A DNA stretch of 64,000 bases, taken from NCBI RefSeq assembly GCF_001653235.2, contig NC_035793.1:434001-498000 (forward strand), read 5' to 3'. Position 1 is the stretch's first letter; each line of letters begins with the position of its first letter. The position numbers and the translations under genes were made by a program. The notes under the pieces were generated by a model. The model worked only from the letters and a program-made list of their open reading frames with translations, did no database searches and was not told the DNA's origin. This DNA comes from Pochonia chlamydosporia 170. Taxonomy: Eukaryota > Ascomycota > Sordariomycetes > Hypocreales > Clavicipitaceae. Positions 34,642 through 45,977 of the stretch are shown one piece after another.

Positions 34642-35932
34642 CATCCCAAGTCGGAGCCCCATAGATAAAGTGGGATAAATATCGGCAAATTAAGTACTAT
34701 GCTATATAGTAGCTCTTCCTCAACATCTGGCGTACAATGGCTCGCTTCTCACCTTGAACCATCGCCTAGCTCCCAAGCGGAATTTCTCTGGAACCTACAC
34801 TGTGGCATACATAACATGCTTGCTGTCACTCACTAGTCCGACTCATAATTGGTATATATGACTTTTTTCTTTTGTCAGCTTGTGGAGCAAGCCTTTTATT
34901 TAATTCACTGGCCCCGAGGCTCTTCTGCTTCGCTCGTCCATCTGAATGTGGAGATTCTGCCAATAAGATGGTTCTGGAGAGTGTTTGTATCTAGAACGGA
35001 TCTTCAGGTCGTCATTGCCGGGATATCGGCCTAATTGTTATTCCCATTGATATACGGGTCCTATGATGGAGGTCCACAATCGTCGGGCTTTGCCAGTGTT
35101 GGGAGACTGTGATAAGCCAAGTGATACCGACATGTAAATGTAGACGGGGTCTGACAACGAGACGGAAGACGCACGACAATGAGAAAATTAGAATATTAGC
35201 ATTCGTGATATTCGTCAAGGTCTCGGGGAAACTTTGGGCCACCCTATTTCGTCCCATGTTGAAACTTTTCTCGCCAAACTAGCAACCTCGGCATCTTCAC
35301 GACTACGTTTACACACAGACGATGATTCGACAAAGATCCTAGTGGGCCAGGAAACAAGAGAATCTTGGTATTCTATCTGAAATAGTGAAGTTATGTGGTG
35401 TTGCATACTTGGTAGAAGATACTGCCAACCTATCGTTCTGTCGTGTTTGTTTACCGAGGAAGTATTATCTAGTAGTAACTTATTATACTCCATTTACATG
35501 AGCGGCCTAAGCTTGCCAGCTCCCATTCCAGCCTAGGCAGCAGCCTACTAGAAAACTAATGGAATCTGTAACCCTCGCGAGATCGTGGCCCAACCCATCC
35601 AGTGTTCCAAAAACACTCCAGTATCTGCTTTGGCTACTGTCTTAAAACCTTTGCATCTGGACACTGGTCTGTGACTGTGGCGCTTTTCCCCATAATGCTA
35701 CGGTGCACGTAGCAATGTAGGATAATTAAACATGCATCTTGCTCCATCTACTTGTTACCGGCAATTGGAAGTGAGCGCTTCTCAGCTAGTCACATATTCT
35801 CTATATAGGTGCTGCGCCTTCTCGGCCATCGACCGAATTCTTTCACATTTTGCTTCACAACGCGTCCAGTTTACTCGATAAACAACACTATAGTCCCAAA
35901 TTTCTTTTACTGTCCGCTCTCGACATTCAACC

Positions 35933-36079
35933 ATGTGTAACTTTACAAATTATTATTACATCTACACAACTTGCCTAGACCCCGGTGCTCACTTCTGCAG
36001 TGTATCGACAGAAGGAAGTTGGGAGCATTCGTGCCCCATGGGGCCCCATGAACGATATATTGTTTTACCTGAAAGCTGA
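35933..36079 (+). pseudogene. Small Cys-rich fungal protein, cut by an in-frame TGA
   Basis: Frame of 48 codons from ATG 35933 (CAACCATG context). It begins MCNFTNYYYIYTTC, followed by LDPGAHFC, a short loop and CPMGPHERYIVLPES. I know this layout (MC start, paired Cys, CPxGPHxRY, then a final CPxC) from a widespread group of tiny fungal proteins of unknown function. Here TGA at 36077 stands exactly where the first Cys of the closing CPxC is expected. The frame stays open after it (P-H-C-C) to 36397. A Cys codon to TGA change would explain it. It could instead be a truncated but still expressed gene, or end naturally at TGA. No signal peptide. The similarity is from memory of the pattern, not a search. 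Confidence 0.45.
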
Positions 36080-38604
36080 CCACATTGTTGCAGATGGGCA
36101 ACATGGGTATGTCCTCGACGCGCTCAAGTCGGCCGAAGAAGCTTCCGAGGGCGTTTTAAGATAGCGAAACCCTTGACATACGCCTCAGACCCCGAGAAGC
36201 TCCAGATCCATCCGATACCTAGGAACTTTTCTCGGTGTTCTCAGAGTGCCGAGAGTTCAGTGCGTCAGCGACGGGGATATCTGGGTATTGCGACACCGAA
36301 GCATCAGAAAGCGTTACTGAACTCATGCAACCATGCGCCAAGAGCATCGTTGCCTAAATTCTCATACAGTCGTATATTGAGAGGAGCGGATAACTGAGCG
36401 GAGAAATTTTGTGTTTTTGGGTGATGTGAAAATATTTCTCGGCACCAAGTCGCGGGTCATTGGTGTTATGGTGCGGTTTGCACTGGCAAGTATATGAGGT
36501 TTTCGCTAGTTGTTTCAGTAATCAGCACTGAGCAAGATGATCGGATCAGCACTACTATAGTATGACTAGTAATAATTGATAGATTGTCTACTTGTTTTTC
36601 TCCAATGTCCCCATTGCAGAGTACCTTAACTTGGACCTTGGAACCCAAGCGTATCGCACAAACACTGAACTAGAAACTCACCACAAGCGAGATTGTCATT
36701 CCTTGTATCTTGGGCTCTGGAGCCCTTCTTCCCACTTTCCCTTGTCCCTTTTTCTTGTCAGTTTTAGATACGCCGGTACTTGCCTTATCGGGTTGTCAAT
36801 CTTCGTGCTTAGACTGTTACTTGGTCCTTGGCGCCCGTGCTATGGTAAGGCTGATGTCACTGAATGTCACTGTGATTGAGAGGGATCTTACGGTGACAAG
36901 CTGACCCAACTTCAGCCTCCCTACTATTAGAATCAATTAGTCATGCCGAGACTGTGTAGTGTTGTCATTGTGACGAAACTCCGTCACGGTCCCAATGGTG
37001 AAGCACTCCACACAAGACACGATGCTAAAGGATGCCTAGAGACTAATACCAATAAAGCAATGGGCGCGAAGACTCACTACATAAACCAATAGTCTTGTAT
37101 CAGGCGGCGTTCTGACTACCCTACCATAATCAAAAGTTTCACTTCGCATGTTGTGCATGTTGAGGTTGTCTGGAACTTCGTATATTTTGTCTTGAACCGC
37201 CGTCGGGCTGGCGTTGGTACAGCCGGTTCGGACAATACATCTCGGCACAAAGCGTTCTTGAAGATAAGAAATACATTTTCTTCATCTCAGTTATTTTGTA
37301 GATAATACACAATGAAAATAAATATCCAGGAATACAACATTGCCTCCTTGAACACTTACAGCCTAGGTAAAACGGCATCCTCCAGCATGAGATTAATAGG
37401 ACCTGGGGGAATTGTACTAGTCAGGATTGGACTGTCTAGTGCCTAGGCTGGAGGTCAATCAATTCCATTTTCTCTGACAGCAGATTCCTAGAGAATCGTG
37501 GCCAGTTCCTCCTGCTATTGGCCGGATTCGCATGCTTTCAATCGCAACATGGATCCCTTGCCGGGGTTCCTGCTGATCTCAGGTCCACGGCCTCTCCCTT
37601 GTTGGTATCAAAGAAATTCACCGCTAGGTCATTCGAGCAAAGGGGAACGCTCCGCTAATACAGAGATATAGTACAGGTTATAAACTGTTGACATTCTGTC
37701 AACATCTGTGCCCACACAGTGACATGTTGTTCGTATTAAATCTGTAAATAAACTGTAGACCGCTACAGAGTAGATCCATATCTACTCGACTGGTTGCGGG
37801 ATAGTGGCAAGATCGGTACACCGCCAATTTAGGTTTCTGCCTCGATATGGTTTAAATTTCAATGGGAGTCAACCGAATAGAAGTGGATTTCTTCCGGTCA
37901 CTTGACTTGCACTATGAAGAAAGGATGCCACCACCGAACAGGATGCCGGGAAATCATGGCTGGGCGTAAGGCTGGCCCTGAGGAGGCCAGACCAAGCTGA
38001 ATGACACAGACCCGCTGCTTAACTCTACCAGGAAGCCAAGAATATTGACGCCTAGCCGTTTCGGAGATATTGTCAATGTACACCCCAATATCAGAGCCAA
38101 GCCCGCAAACCATAAAGGTTCACGGATACCACGCAAGTGAATGTTCGGATGATCCGAGAACGTCGCCATGACCCCGGCATCTAATTCTCGATCGAGATAT
38201 CCGAGACGCAACGAGCTGGGTGCATGTGTCGGGTAGAGCGGCCAAGAGGCGCGTTCACCTGACGAATTTGATGAGCCAGCCTAACTGCGATTCTTTACAG
38301 TCACGCAGATTTTCTTTTTGGGCTCGAGGCAGCTTCTCAGCAAGTAGCCATTGGCATTACCTCATATATGGAAAACACCGCGTGTGATTTAGTACACTTC
38401 AAGACCAAGTTATTCACAGGTGCGTTATATTGTAGATTACAGACTTCATTGATAGCTATTGCCCCTGGTAGAATGAGTTTCACGTGTTACAAACATGCTG
38501 GAAGCAGAGCAGTAAATGTAACATTAGGGTTGTATGGTGCAATGATGCCCTTTTCTGATCAAGTAGCGCCAGGCACAGAAAGAGCTCATCCAAACACTTC
38601 ATTA
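36080..38604. other. Gene-poor stretch with second copy of the dispersed repeat
   Basis: About 2.5 kb. The first 318 bases are the open continuation of the interrupted small ORF (to 36397), including a possible GTATGT donor near 36109. It also holds repeat copy B (37607-37691) with a short TGTTGACA/TGTCAACA hairpin at 37686-37704. A minus frame open from 38280 to 37954 has one hydrophobic segment but no start or recognised family. Confidence 0.4.
37607..37691 (+). repeat. Degenerate dispersed repeat, copy B
   Basis: Matches copy A (25397-25481) over about 85 bases in the same orientation, by eye roughly four bases in five. Immediately downstream, TGTTGACA-TTC-TGTCAACA (37686-37704) forms a short perfect hairpin that copy A lacks. 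Confidence 0.6.
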
Positions 38605-39555
38605 TTAAGTCATATCGTTCCGTTTCAAGTACCAAATTGCCTTAACCGCCAAAAGAACAGAATTAACCCCCAATAAGCCAACGGCAGACCACACTACGGC
38701 CCAAAAGCGCTCCGAAGCGGCTTGTGAGACTTCGGAAATAGCAGCACCCTTTACCTGCTCAGCCAGCAATAGTTTAGAGAAAGTGTTGGAGACTTGAACC
38801 CTAGTCAGCGCGGCGCCTGCAAGAACACATGCAAAACAAATGAAACCACACAGCGTTTGCAAGATCGGGATTGTTGAGTGCACCCTGATTGCTTTGTTGG
38901 TCCACCTCCCGCCATTGGTGCAACGTGCCAGTGTGAGCAACAACACAATCAAGGCGGATATAACGATGCCGACGATGAGAAGGGACGCGATAGTTCGGGC
39001 TGAGATTTCCGGCGCATCTATCTCCAGTTGAAAGAATTGCGTGTCAGGAGTCGACCAACTTTGGTAAGGAACGCGCTGGATTGACCATTTTCCTGGAGAG
39101 AGGTTGGAGAAACATGGGCCGCCACCGTGAATCGTCGTTCTCTGCGTCACACATGTGGTGGACAGGAGGAAGACGACTTGATATGTTGGTCCGATGGTGC
39201 TTACAGGTTGCCCCTTGGGAGTATCACTACCTGCTGGCGCTTGAGCCTGGAACTGCACACATGTTTAGAATACTATCAGCAAGGATGTGGCAAAACTTAC
39301 CGAAAACACTTCTAAGCCCAAATCCGGTTTCCAAGCGTGTGAGTTTGAATCTGAAGATCCGGGTACTAGAGCTGCAATTAAGAGTCCAATTACCACGACA
39401 TATGAAAGCGATAGAAGTGGACAGAGCCATCGAGTCAACCTTGAACGCCGCGATCGCGGAGGCGGAACAGAGGCATGCGGTGCCCCGGTGGCTACATTTG
39501 AAGATGATGGGCTGATGACGTTCTCAGTCATGCCGTCTCTCCTCGAAGTGGACAT
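38605..39555 (-). CDS. Four-TM membrane protein of unknown function
   Basis: No family recognised. Two exons, 39555-39301 and 39252-38605, joined across a 48-nt GTAAGT..CAG intron in phase 0; 300 residues. The N-terminus is hydrophilic, Ser/Pro/Arg-rich and cytosolic-like. TM1 is LCPLLSLSYVVVIGLLIAAL. A large loop of about 110 residues with four Cys follows, then TM2 (IASLLIVGIVISALIVLLLT), TM3 (LQTLCGFICFACVLAGAAL) and TM4 (VVWSAVGLLGVNSVLLAVKA), with a short basic end. One long first outer loop followed by three close helices resembles SUR7/PalI or claudin-like tetraspan layouts, but no diagnostic motif was seen. A second possible 66-nt intron inside exon 2 (GTAAGC at the GQP-VST position) is in phase and would shorten the loop by 22 residues. 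Confidence 0.72.
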
Positions 39556-41477
39556 TCGTGAAGAAAAGGTGAATGAGTGCCGAGATGGTTAACAGAGCGC
39601 CAAGCCCACCCCTTGTTCGTCCTGCGGCCACATATTATACAACGGACAACACGTCCATAGCGGCCGTCCAGACGCCCCCTGACAAACAGGTCTATCTCGT
39701 ATCCCGTTTTATTTTTAAGCCTAGTTTTCAGACTAGCTGATTTGGACTATACCGTGCCTGGATTTGTGCGTGGGGGCGCCTATGATGTGGCTAGCATTGG
39801 ACGGCGAGGATTGTCCATTATTACCGGCAAAACGCGAGTCGAGACTCGAAGCAAATAGCCGGACGCCACGGGAATCAAGGTGATGACCATGCTGCACCAC
39901 ACGGCATGCTAATAAGATTGCTTTGGTCTCAATTACGCCGTGACACGCGTGTCTCGGTGGAGGCTGACATTGAACGAATTCAGGTGTCGTGTGAGTGGCT
40001 TTCCTGATATTTCGTTTGTCAACTAGTTAGCTCTACGATAACGTCTTCATTACAGTGTCTGGTTGACCTCTTATTTTCAATCCGTGCTCGCCAGTCGTTT
40101 GGAAAGCTATAGAGCCGTGGATGTCAAATGATGCACCTGGACTGGGAGTCTCGGCATCATCGTACAGTATCTCTCGGATACTTCGCCCTTCTTCCTTGTA
40201 AACTTATTTGTAGCAACGGCATTTGATATCTGGATAATCTGACTTATTCGATTGCTAGCACATCATTCCACAGCCACATGCTAACCGGCCAACAACGCAT
40301 ATAACTCTGGGAACTAGCTGCCTGAACTTCTAAATGACCCCCGTTACGATAAAGTTGTATAGCTTAATTTGGGCAGTGAACAACGCACCAACACACTCAG
40401 AAGACGAAGTTACTGTGACAGAGACTTGGGTAAAGGCGTCAATCAGTTCAAGAGACTCACTAAGGGCGTGGAAATGTCAGGCCATTAGACGCAAGGGAAG
40501 TCGGGGCTTGTGTCAAAGTATCGAGGTAGTCGACAGATGAGACAAATGCACTAGAACAACAGACGCAACTCGCATTCGCCCATTTACAATTTATAAGTTG
40601 CCTGGCTGAGAAATGAAGAGCGCAATTCGCCAAGTGTGGAAAAGTCAAGTACTTGTTTGGTGCAACAATCCTCCACTAAAACTTCCAATAACTTTCTAAT
40701 TTAACAGTATTAGTTGCGATATTTAATCTTACTATTAAAGAGACTACAAGAATGCTATACATTACTATAGAGCCGCCAGCTGCAGAGTTAGTTGGTATAC
40801 TATTGTTGTGAAGTGACAAACGTCCGAGCCGTTGTCAATTATTGTCAAAAAATGAAACTAGATAAATTTAAACAAGAGTGACAAGAGTGTCAAAGTTGTG
40901 GTATTGCATTTCGTACGATTCTCATGTGAGGGCTTAAATTCGAGTCAAAAACTTCAATTGCCCCATCTACTGCGTCCCACAATGCGTGGTGTTTTCTCAC
41001 CTGTCAAGCATCAAAATACGAGAAATACGGTCGCTGCAATTGTCAATGAGTTCAAAATTGGCTCCCGCAGCTCTGCTTAAGCACTATACGAGTGGAATGC
41101 GGCTAATTTGACCCTCGACCTGACGCATCCCGGGCCATTTCCAAAGGCTTTTTGCCTTTTCTCTCAGAGTGAGCTTGCTCACTTAGCAGCGAGGCTCTTG
41201 AGTCTTGACTCTTGTGGCTTTAAGGACGAACCCCGCTCGACTGCCTTGGCAAGACCACAACAATGTCAGAGTAAGTCGAAACCAAATGTCACTCAGAGTT
41301 TCCCAGGGTTGCATACTGCCGTTGGAGTTGATACTTGCGTAACGTGAACTCGCTGCAATATAGTCCTGTAGAGTTAAGTTGAGACCTAAGTGACTGCCAT
41401 GCCAGCAGTTGTGGCCATGTTCCACGGGAGGATCCTGGGCGACCCCATCATTGCCATTGGCTTCACCAGCTTATAGA
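39556..41477. other. Intergenic, no gene seen
   Basis: About 1.9 kb upstream of the EF-2 paralogue. AT-rich patches at 40660-40860. Short frames only. A short upstream coding exon of the EF-2-like gene could lie in the last 150 bases, since canonical fungal EF-2 genes often begin with a tiny exon; none could be fixed. Confidence 0.4.
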
Positions 41478-44152
41478 ATGAAGCTAACTTCTATGATACA
41501 ACTTAGACATATTGTTGAAGAGCTTCGGTCCTTGATTGGAAACCCCAATGCCATACGAAACATAGCCATCCTGGCTCATGAGGGCCATGGCAAGTCCACC
41601 ATTGTCAACTCGCTTCTCACAGGAGCTGGTATTGCTCCCCTTTCACAGCCCAGCAACGACCAGACAGAAGACTCCAAAAATTGCAGACCTGGTACTACCA
41701 CTAAGCTAGCCGCTTTCTCTCTACCCGCCCGTATTCGAGGAGTAAACAAAAGCAAGGAACATGACAGCCAAGACACTGATAAGTTCATTGTCAACCTAAT
41801 CGACACGCCAGGTCATGTCGACTTCTTCTCTGAAGTTGCTGCTGCCGTTCGGATCACTGATGGCGCATTACTCGTCATTGACACCATCGAGGGAGCTCGA
41901 CCTCAGACTAAAGCTGCACTATCTCACGCTCTAGCTGAGCGCGTCAAACCAGTCGTCTTTATCAACAAGTTCGATCGCGCTCTCCTAGATTTCAAGGCTA
42001 GAAAGGAAGACGTATACCAGTCATTCTCACAAATCATCGACTCAGTCAACGCTGATATGCCCATTTCGTCCGATAACCCCATGGGAGACATCCGAGTATG
42101 CCCTACAAAGGGTACCGTCGCTTTCGGCTCTGCTCTGCATGGGTGGGCTTTCGCCATTCGTCAATTTGCCGCCATGTATGCTAAAAAGTTTAATGTTGAT
42201 GAAGATAAAATGACGAAACGGCTCTGGGTTTGCACATTCTACCCCTTAGTCGTACGGCAACAGATAGCTAACATGAAGGGATAGGGCAACAACTATTTCA
42301 ATCATTACACAAAGACTTGGACCAAAAAGGACAACCATGAAGGCCAGCCGCTGGAACGTGCCTTCAATCAATTTATTCTCGAACCCATCTTCAGGCTGCA
42401 CTCTGCCGTCTTGAGTTCCAAGACTGCCGACGTTAGCAGAATTGTTCAAAAGCTAAACATTCAATTGACTCCTAATGATCTTCAAAAGCAAGGGCTGGAC
42501 CTGCTTAAAGCTGTCATGCACTCCTTTATTCCCGCCAATGAGGCTCTCTTGGGAATGGTGAAGTTGCATCTACCCTCCCCGGTCGCTGCGCAGAAATACC
42601 GCGCCGAAGTCTTATGCCAAGGGAGTATGAACAGTGATGCCGCCATTGCCATTCTCAACTGCGATGCCAAGGCTCCCTTGTTGGTCTATATATCCAAAAT
42701 GATGCCCACCTCTGAAAGGGGCTCATTTTACGCTCTTGGTCGGATCTTTTCTGGAACAGCCAGCGCTGGTCTCGCTGTCCAAATTCGCGGGCCTGGCTAT
42801 GTTCAGGGATGGCGGCTTGACCGCTTTCGCAATACCATCCAAGATCCGCTGGTCATGATAGGCACAGAGTTCAAGTCAGTCGGCAATGTAACAGCAGGGA
42901 ATATAATCGGCCTAGTCGGAATAGATCAGTACCTCCTAAATTCGGGTGTTGTTACGAGCAGTGAGGCTGCTCCAACCTTCAAGTCGATGAAACCCCCTGG
43001 ATCGTTGATCCAACGCTCCATTCAAACAAAGAATGCCAAAGATCTGCCCAAATTAGTTGAAGGACTTCAGAGCCTATCAAAGATAGATGCCGGTGTGCAG
43101 ACGGCAACTTCAGAGTCCGGTGAGCAATTCATCACGGGAACAGGCGAGGTACATCTCGAACAATGTGTTAAGTATCTCAGAGAGTATACTGCAATTTCCC
43201 TAGTCGTATCTGACCCTACAGTTCAATATCGGGAGACTGTGCAGCAAGAGTCCAGCCAGACTGCTCTAGCAAAGTCCCCGAACAAGCATAGCCGAATATA
43301 TATGAGCGCCGAGCCGTTAGAAGACAGACTATGTATAGCTATTGAGAATGGTGAGGTACATCCGTACGGCGATTTTAAAGCCCGTTCCTCTAAGATAGCC
43401 CGAGAATTCGGTTGGGATTACGACGACGCACGAAAAATTTGGGCATTTGGTCCGGAGGGTACGGGTGCAAACTTACTCGTTGACCGGACCAAAGCTGTGC
43501 AATATCTCAACGAGATAAAAGATGGTCTCATTTCGGGATTCCAGTGGGCTACCCGTGAAGGTCCCATTGCAGATGAGCCTATGCGCTCTATCCAATTTAA
43601 CCTCATGGATGTGATGCTCATGTCTGATGCTATCCATCGAGGTTCTGGTCAGATTATTCCTGCCACTCGACGCGTGGTGTATGCTTCAACATTGTTCGCT
43701 GATCCAACTCTACTCGAACCAGCTTGTGTGCTTGACTTGCAATTTCCGAGCCAAGCTATCAACAAAGTTCAAAGTATTATCACTCGTCGTTGTGGTAACA
43801 TCCTTCGTGAGGAGGAACATCCTCTTACACGGTATCTCAACATCACGGCTTCCTTACCGGCGACGGAGTCGTTCGGTCTGTGCGAAGAGCTTATTGCAAG
43901 TGCTGGAACCTCCGTTCCGAACGTGGTGTCGCCGCATGTATCCTTTGACCGTTGGCAACTTGTGCCTGGTGGTTCACCACTAGATTCGACAACGGGGGCT
44001 GGGAAGCTTGTGATGGATATTCGCAAGCGCAAGGGTATCGCGATTCAGATTCCAGGAGTTGAGAAAGTACGTATTTGAGACTTCAAAATCGTTGATACTA
44101 CCTGCATCATAGCTTTGCTAATCAATAACGATAGTATAATGACAGGCTGTGA
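41478..44152 (+). CDS. Divergent translation elongation factor 2 (EF-2) paralogue
   Basis: Translational GTPase of the EF-2 family, 849 residues (canonical EF-2 is about 844). Exons 41478-42227, 42285-44066 and 44135-44152. All five EF-2 domains are represented. G-domain: P-loop AHEGHGKST (33-41), where EF-2 has AHVDHGKS; switch I PGTTTK where EF-2 has RGITIK; DTPGHVDF (109-116); NKFD (163-166). Later stations are close to EF-2: ARGTVAFGS-like TKGTVAFGS, LPSPVAAQKYRAE, GTGEVHLEQC, SPNKHSRIYM, ARKIWAFGPEG, and the diphthamide loop DAIHRGSGQIIP with the target His kept. The last exon encodes only YNDRL, matching canonical YYDKL. Intron 1 has a weak GTTTGC donor but restores RLWGNNYFN. The start is uncertain (ATG 41478 or 41493). 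Active translation factor, specialised paralogue or drug-resistant duplicate cannot be told apart here. Confidence 0.88.
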
Positions 44153-44338
44153 TGGCATCACTGCAGTCTAGATGTAACAAGCAATGACAACGGAAACTCG
44201 GTATATTAAAGAGTAACATATATCGTGGAAGGGCCAATGCCGTACATGTCATACATGTCACTCTTAAAAGTGTCTCCAAATCTCTTCAAACTTTGTTCAA
44301 TGAGGCCCAACATGCCTGTAATTGATCTATTGAACTTT

Positions 44339-45977
44339 TCATTCCGCCTTTGCAGAACGCGCAGCCATATCTTGAGACTCTTCCGAGCCCACTCTATCGA
44401 ACCAAATATGGTCTTCCAGATCCTCATCGAACATAATCCCAAGTTTAACCGCAACATCATTTTGAAACCTAAACTCAGCCCTCATCGGGTAGTTTGGCCC
44501 TTGGCTCACTTCCCTATACAAAGCAATATATTTGGTCTGCTCGCATACGTGATGGAATGTCAGATTGAAGACGTAAGATCGATCCGTGCAGTCAACAAAC
44601 AAATGACCATCCTTAATCACCACATTGAGACCTCGCCAGCCCGGGTTGTAATAACTACCGGTATACGCACTCAGCGGCATCTTTTGAGGTTCAGACTCTT
44701 TGATTCCAGGACAAATCTTTTGCCGTTCCTCCTCCAAATTCTTTGCTTCGCTGTCAATCTCAGCGTCCGTGCCATAGTCTTCGTACTTTTTCTCCCTATA
44801 CAGTTCGTAGAGAACCTTGTCCCAGTTGGGTCTCTCTTCCTGAGACAGGCCCAATATGTCGTCGAGCAGCTCTTGCATCAAGATTTCGGCAACAAACGAG
44901 GCATTGTCGCAGTTACCAAACATGGTTCCCGCGAATTTAAGATCGGGCACGAAGAAATGACTGGTGGATGAGCCGGATATGCAGCCATCATGGGTAATGA
45001 TCATGTAGCCTCGATAGTGATGGACTTCCCAGCCAGCTGCGTATAAAATCGGAGCTGAGAATGGTTTCAATTTCTCACCAGGGCTAACGATTATACGTGG
45101 TCGTATGATTCCGTTGTAAATCTCCTCCGTAAACGGTGCCTCTTTGTTCATCAGAGCCTTGACATATTTCAGGTAGTCATCAACACTAGTTACCACCGAG
45201 CCGGCTCCTTGTGCCTCAGGTGCATCTGGCGTAGTAAAAGTTGAGTACTTTTCGGCCCTTTTATCCCACCAGTGTCCAGGCGTTAAACGGTCTCCAAGTC
45301 CCTTTGCTCGCGCACGTTCTGGCTGTAAGTTGGTAGAAGTCATGTCGAGCGGTTGGAAAAATCGTTGATCAACAAAATCGGCAAAACTGAGCCCGGTCTT
45401 TTGCTCTACGAGATGTGTTGCCACAGTGAACATCATGTTGCAGTAAATGAACTTGGAACGAATTGGGGCCGCAGTTTCGAGATTTCGAATGTTACGGGTT
45501 ACGGACTTCGCCGTATCCGTATTTTTGGACCGAGGCCCAAGGTATGAATTATCATTACTGCGATGGTGGATTAGTTACAAGGTAATAGAGTAACTCGGAC
45601 TACTTATTCACTCACGATGCCAACCCGGTGCGGTGACTCAATGTGTCCTCCAGTGTCACACCTTCGTAGCCTTCACCGGGCATTACAAAGTCATCTGGAA
45701 GTAGCTGGGTCATTTCAGCCTCATACTGCACATCAGGATACTTTTCATCATGGACTAGTAGGGCGACTGATGCAGCGGTGAGAGATTTGGATGCAGATGC
45801 AATGTCAAAGAGAGTGTCGGTAGTCATTGGTTTCAATGGCTCGAACGAGGCCACGCCAAAAGCCTTGGAGGCGGTGCTGTCCTTGTGGGAGATGGCAATG
45901 GCCAAGCCAGGCACATGATACTTTTTTATGAGCTCCTCTGCGTGAGAGGAGAAGGAGGGAGAGTTGAAGAACTCCAT
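44339..45977 (-). CDS. Serine hydrolase of the class C beta-lactamase / penicillin-binding-like family
   Basis: 526 residues, two exons 45977-45616 and 45557-44339 (58-nt intron, GTGAGT..CAG, phase 2). The nucleophile motif SxxK is S61-A-S-K64 in FDIASASKSLTAAS, and the second motif YxN is Y159-C-N161 in KFIYCNMMF; the HDG in THDGCISGSS takes the place of the KTG box. VTLEDTLSHRTGLAS is the usual block after the nucleophile. The C-terminal 150 residues form an extra beta-rich domain with YTGSYYNPGW, as in fungal and metazoan LACTB-like or D-aminopeptidase-type members. In fungi these enzymes act as esterases, transacylases or lactamases. There is no signal peptide, so it is probably cytosolic. 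It converges with the EF-2 paralogue, with 186 bases between the stop codons. Confidence 0.9.

Larger units (their letters stand above)
33208..35932. other. Gene-poor stretch with foldback element and A21 tract
   Basis: About 2.7 kb downstream of the second rhodopsin-domain gene. It contains a perfect 17-bp inverted repeat at 34031-34076 and a run of 21 A at 34621-34641. Frames are all under 93 codons and unsupported. A TATATA at about 35805 may belong to the small ORF starting at 35933. Confidence 0.45.

Noticed and set aside
37954..38280. Minus-strand frame of about 108 codons with one hydrophobic segment
   Set aside because: It begins after a TAG that could be an acceptor, but no upstream exon or start could be fixed and no family is recognised; perhaps a gene remnant.
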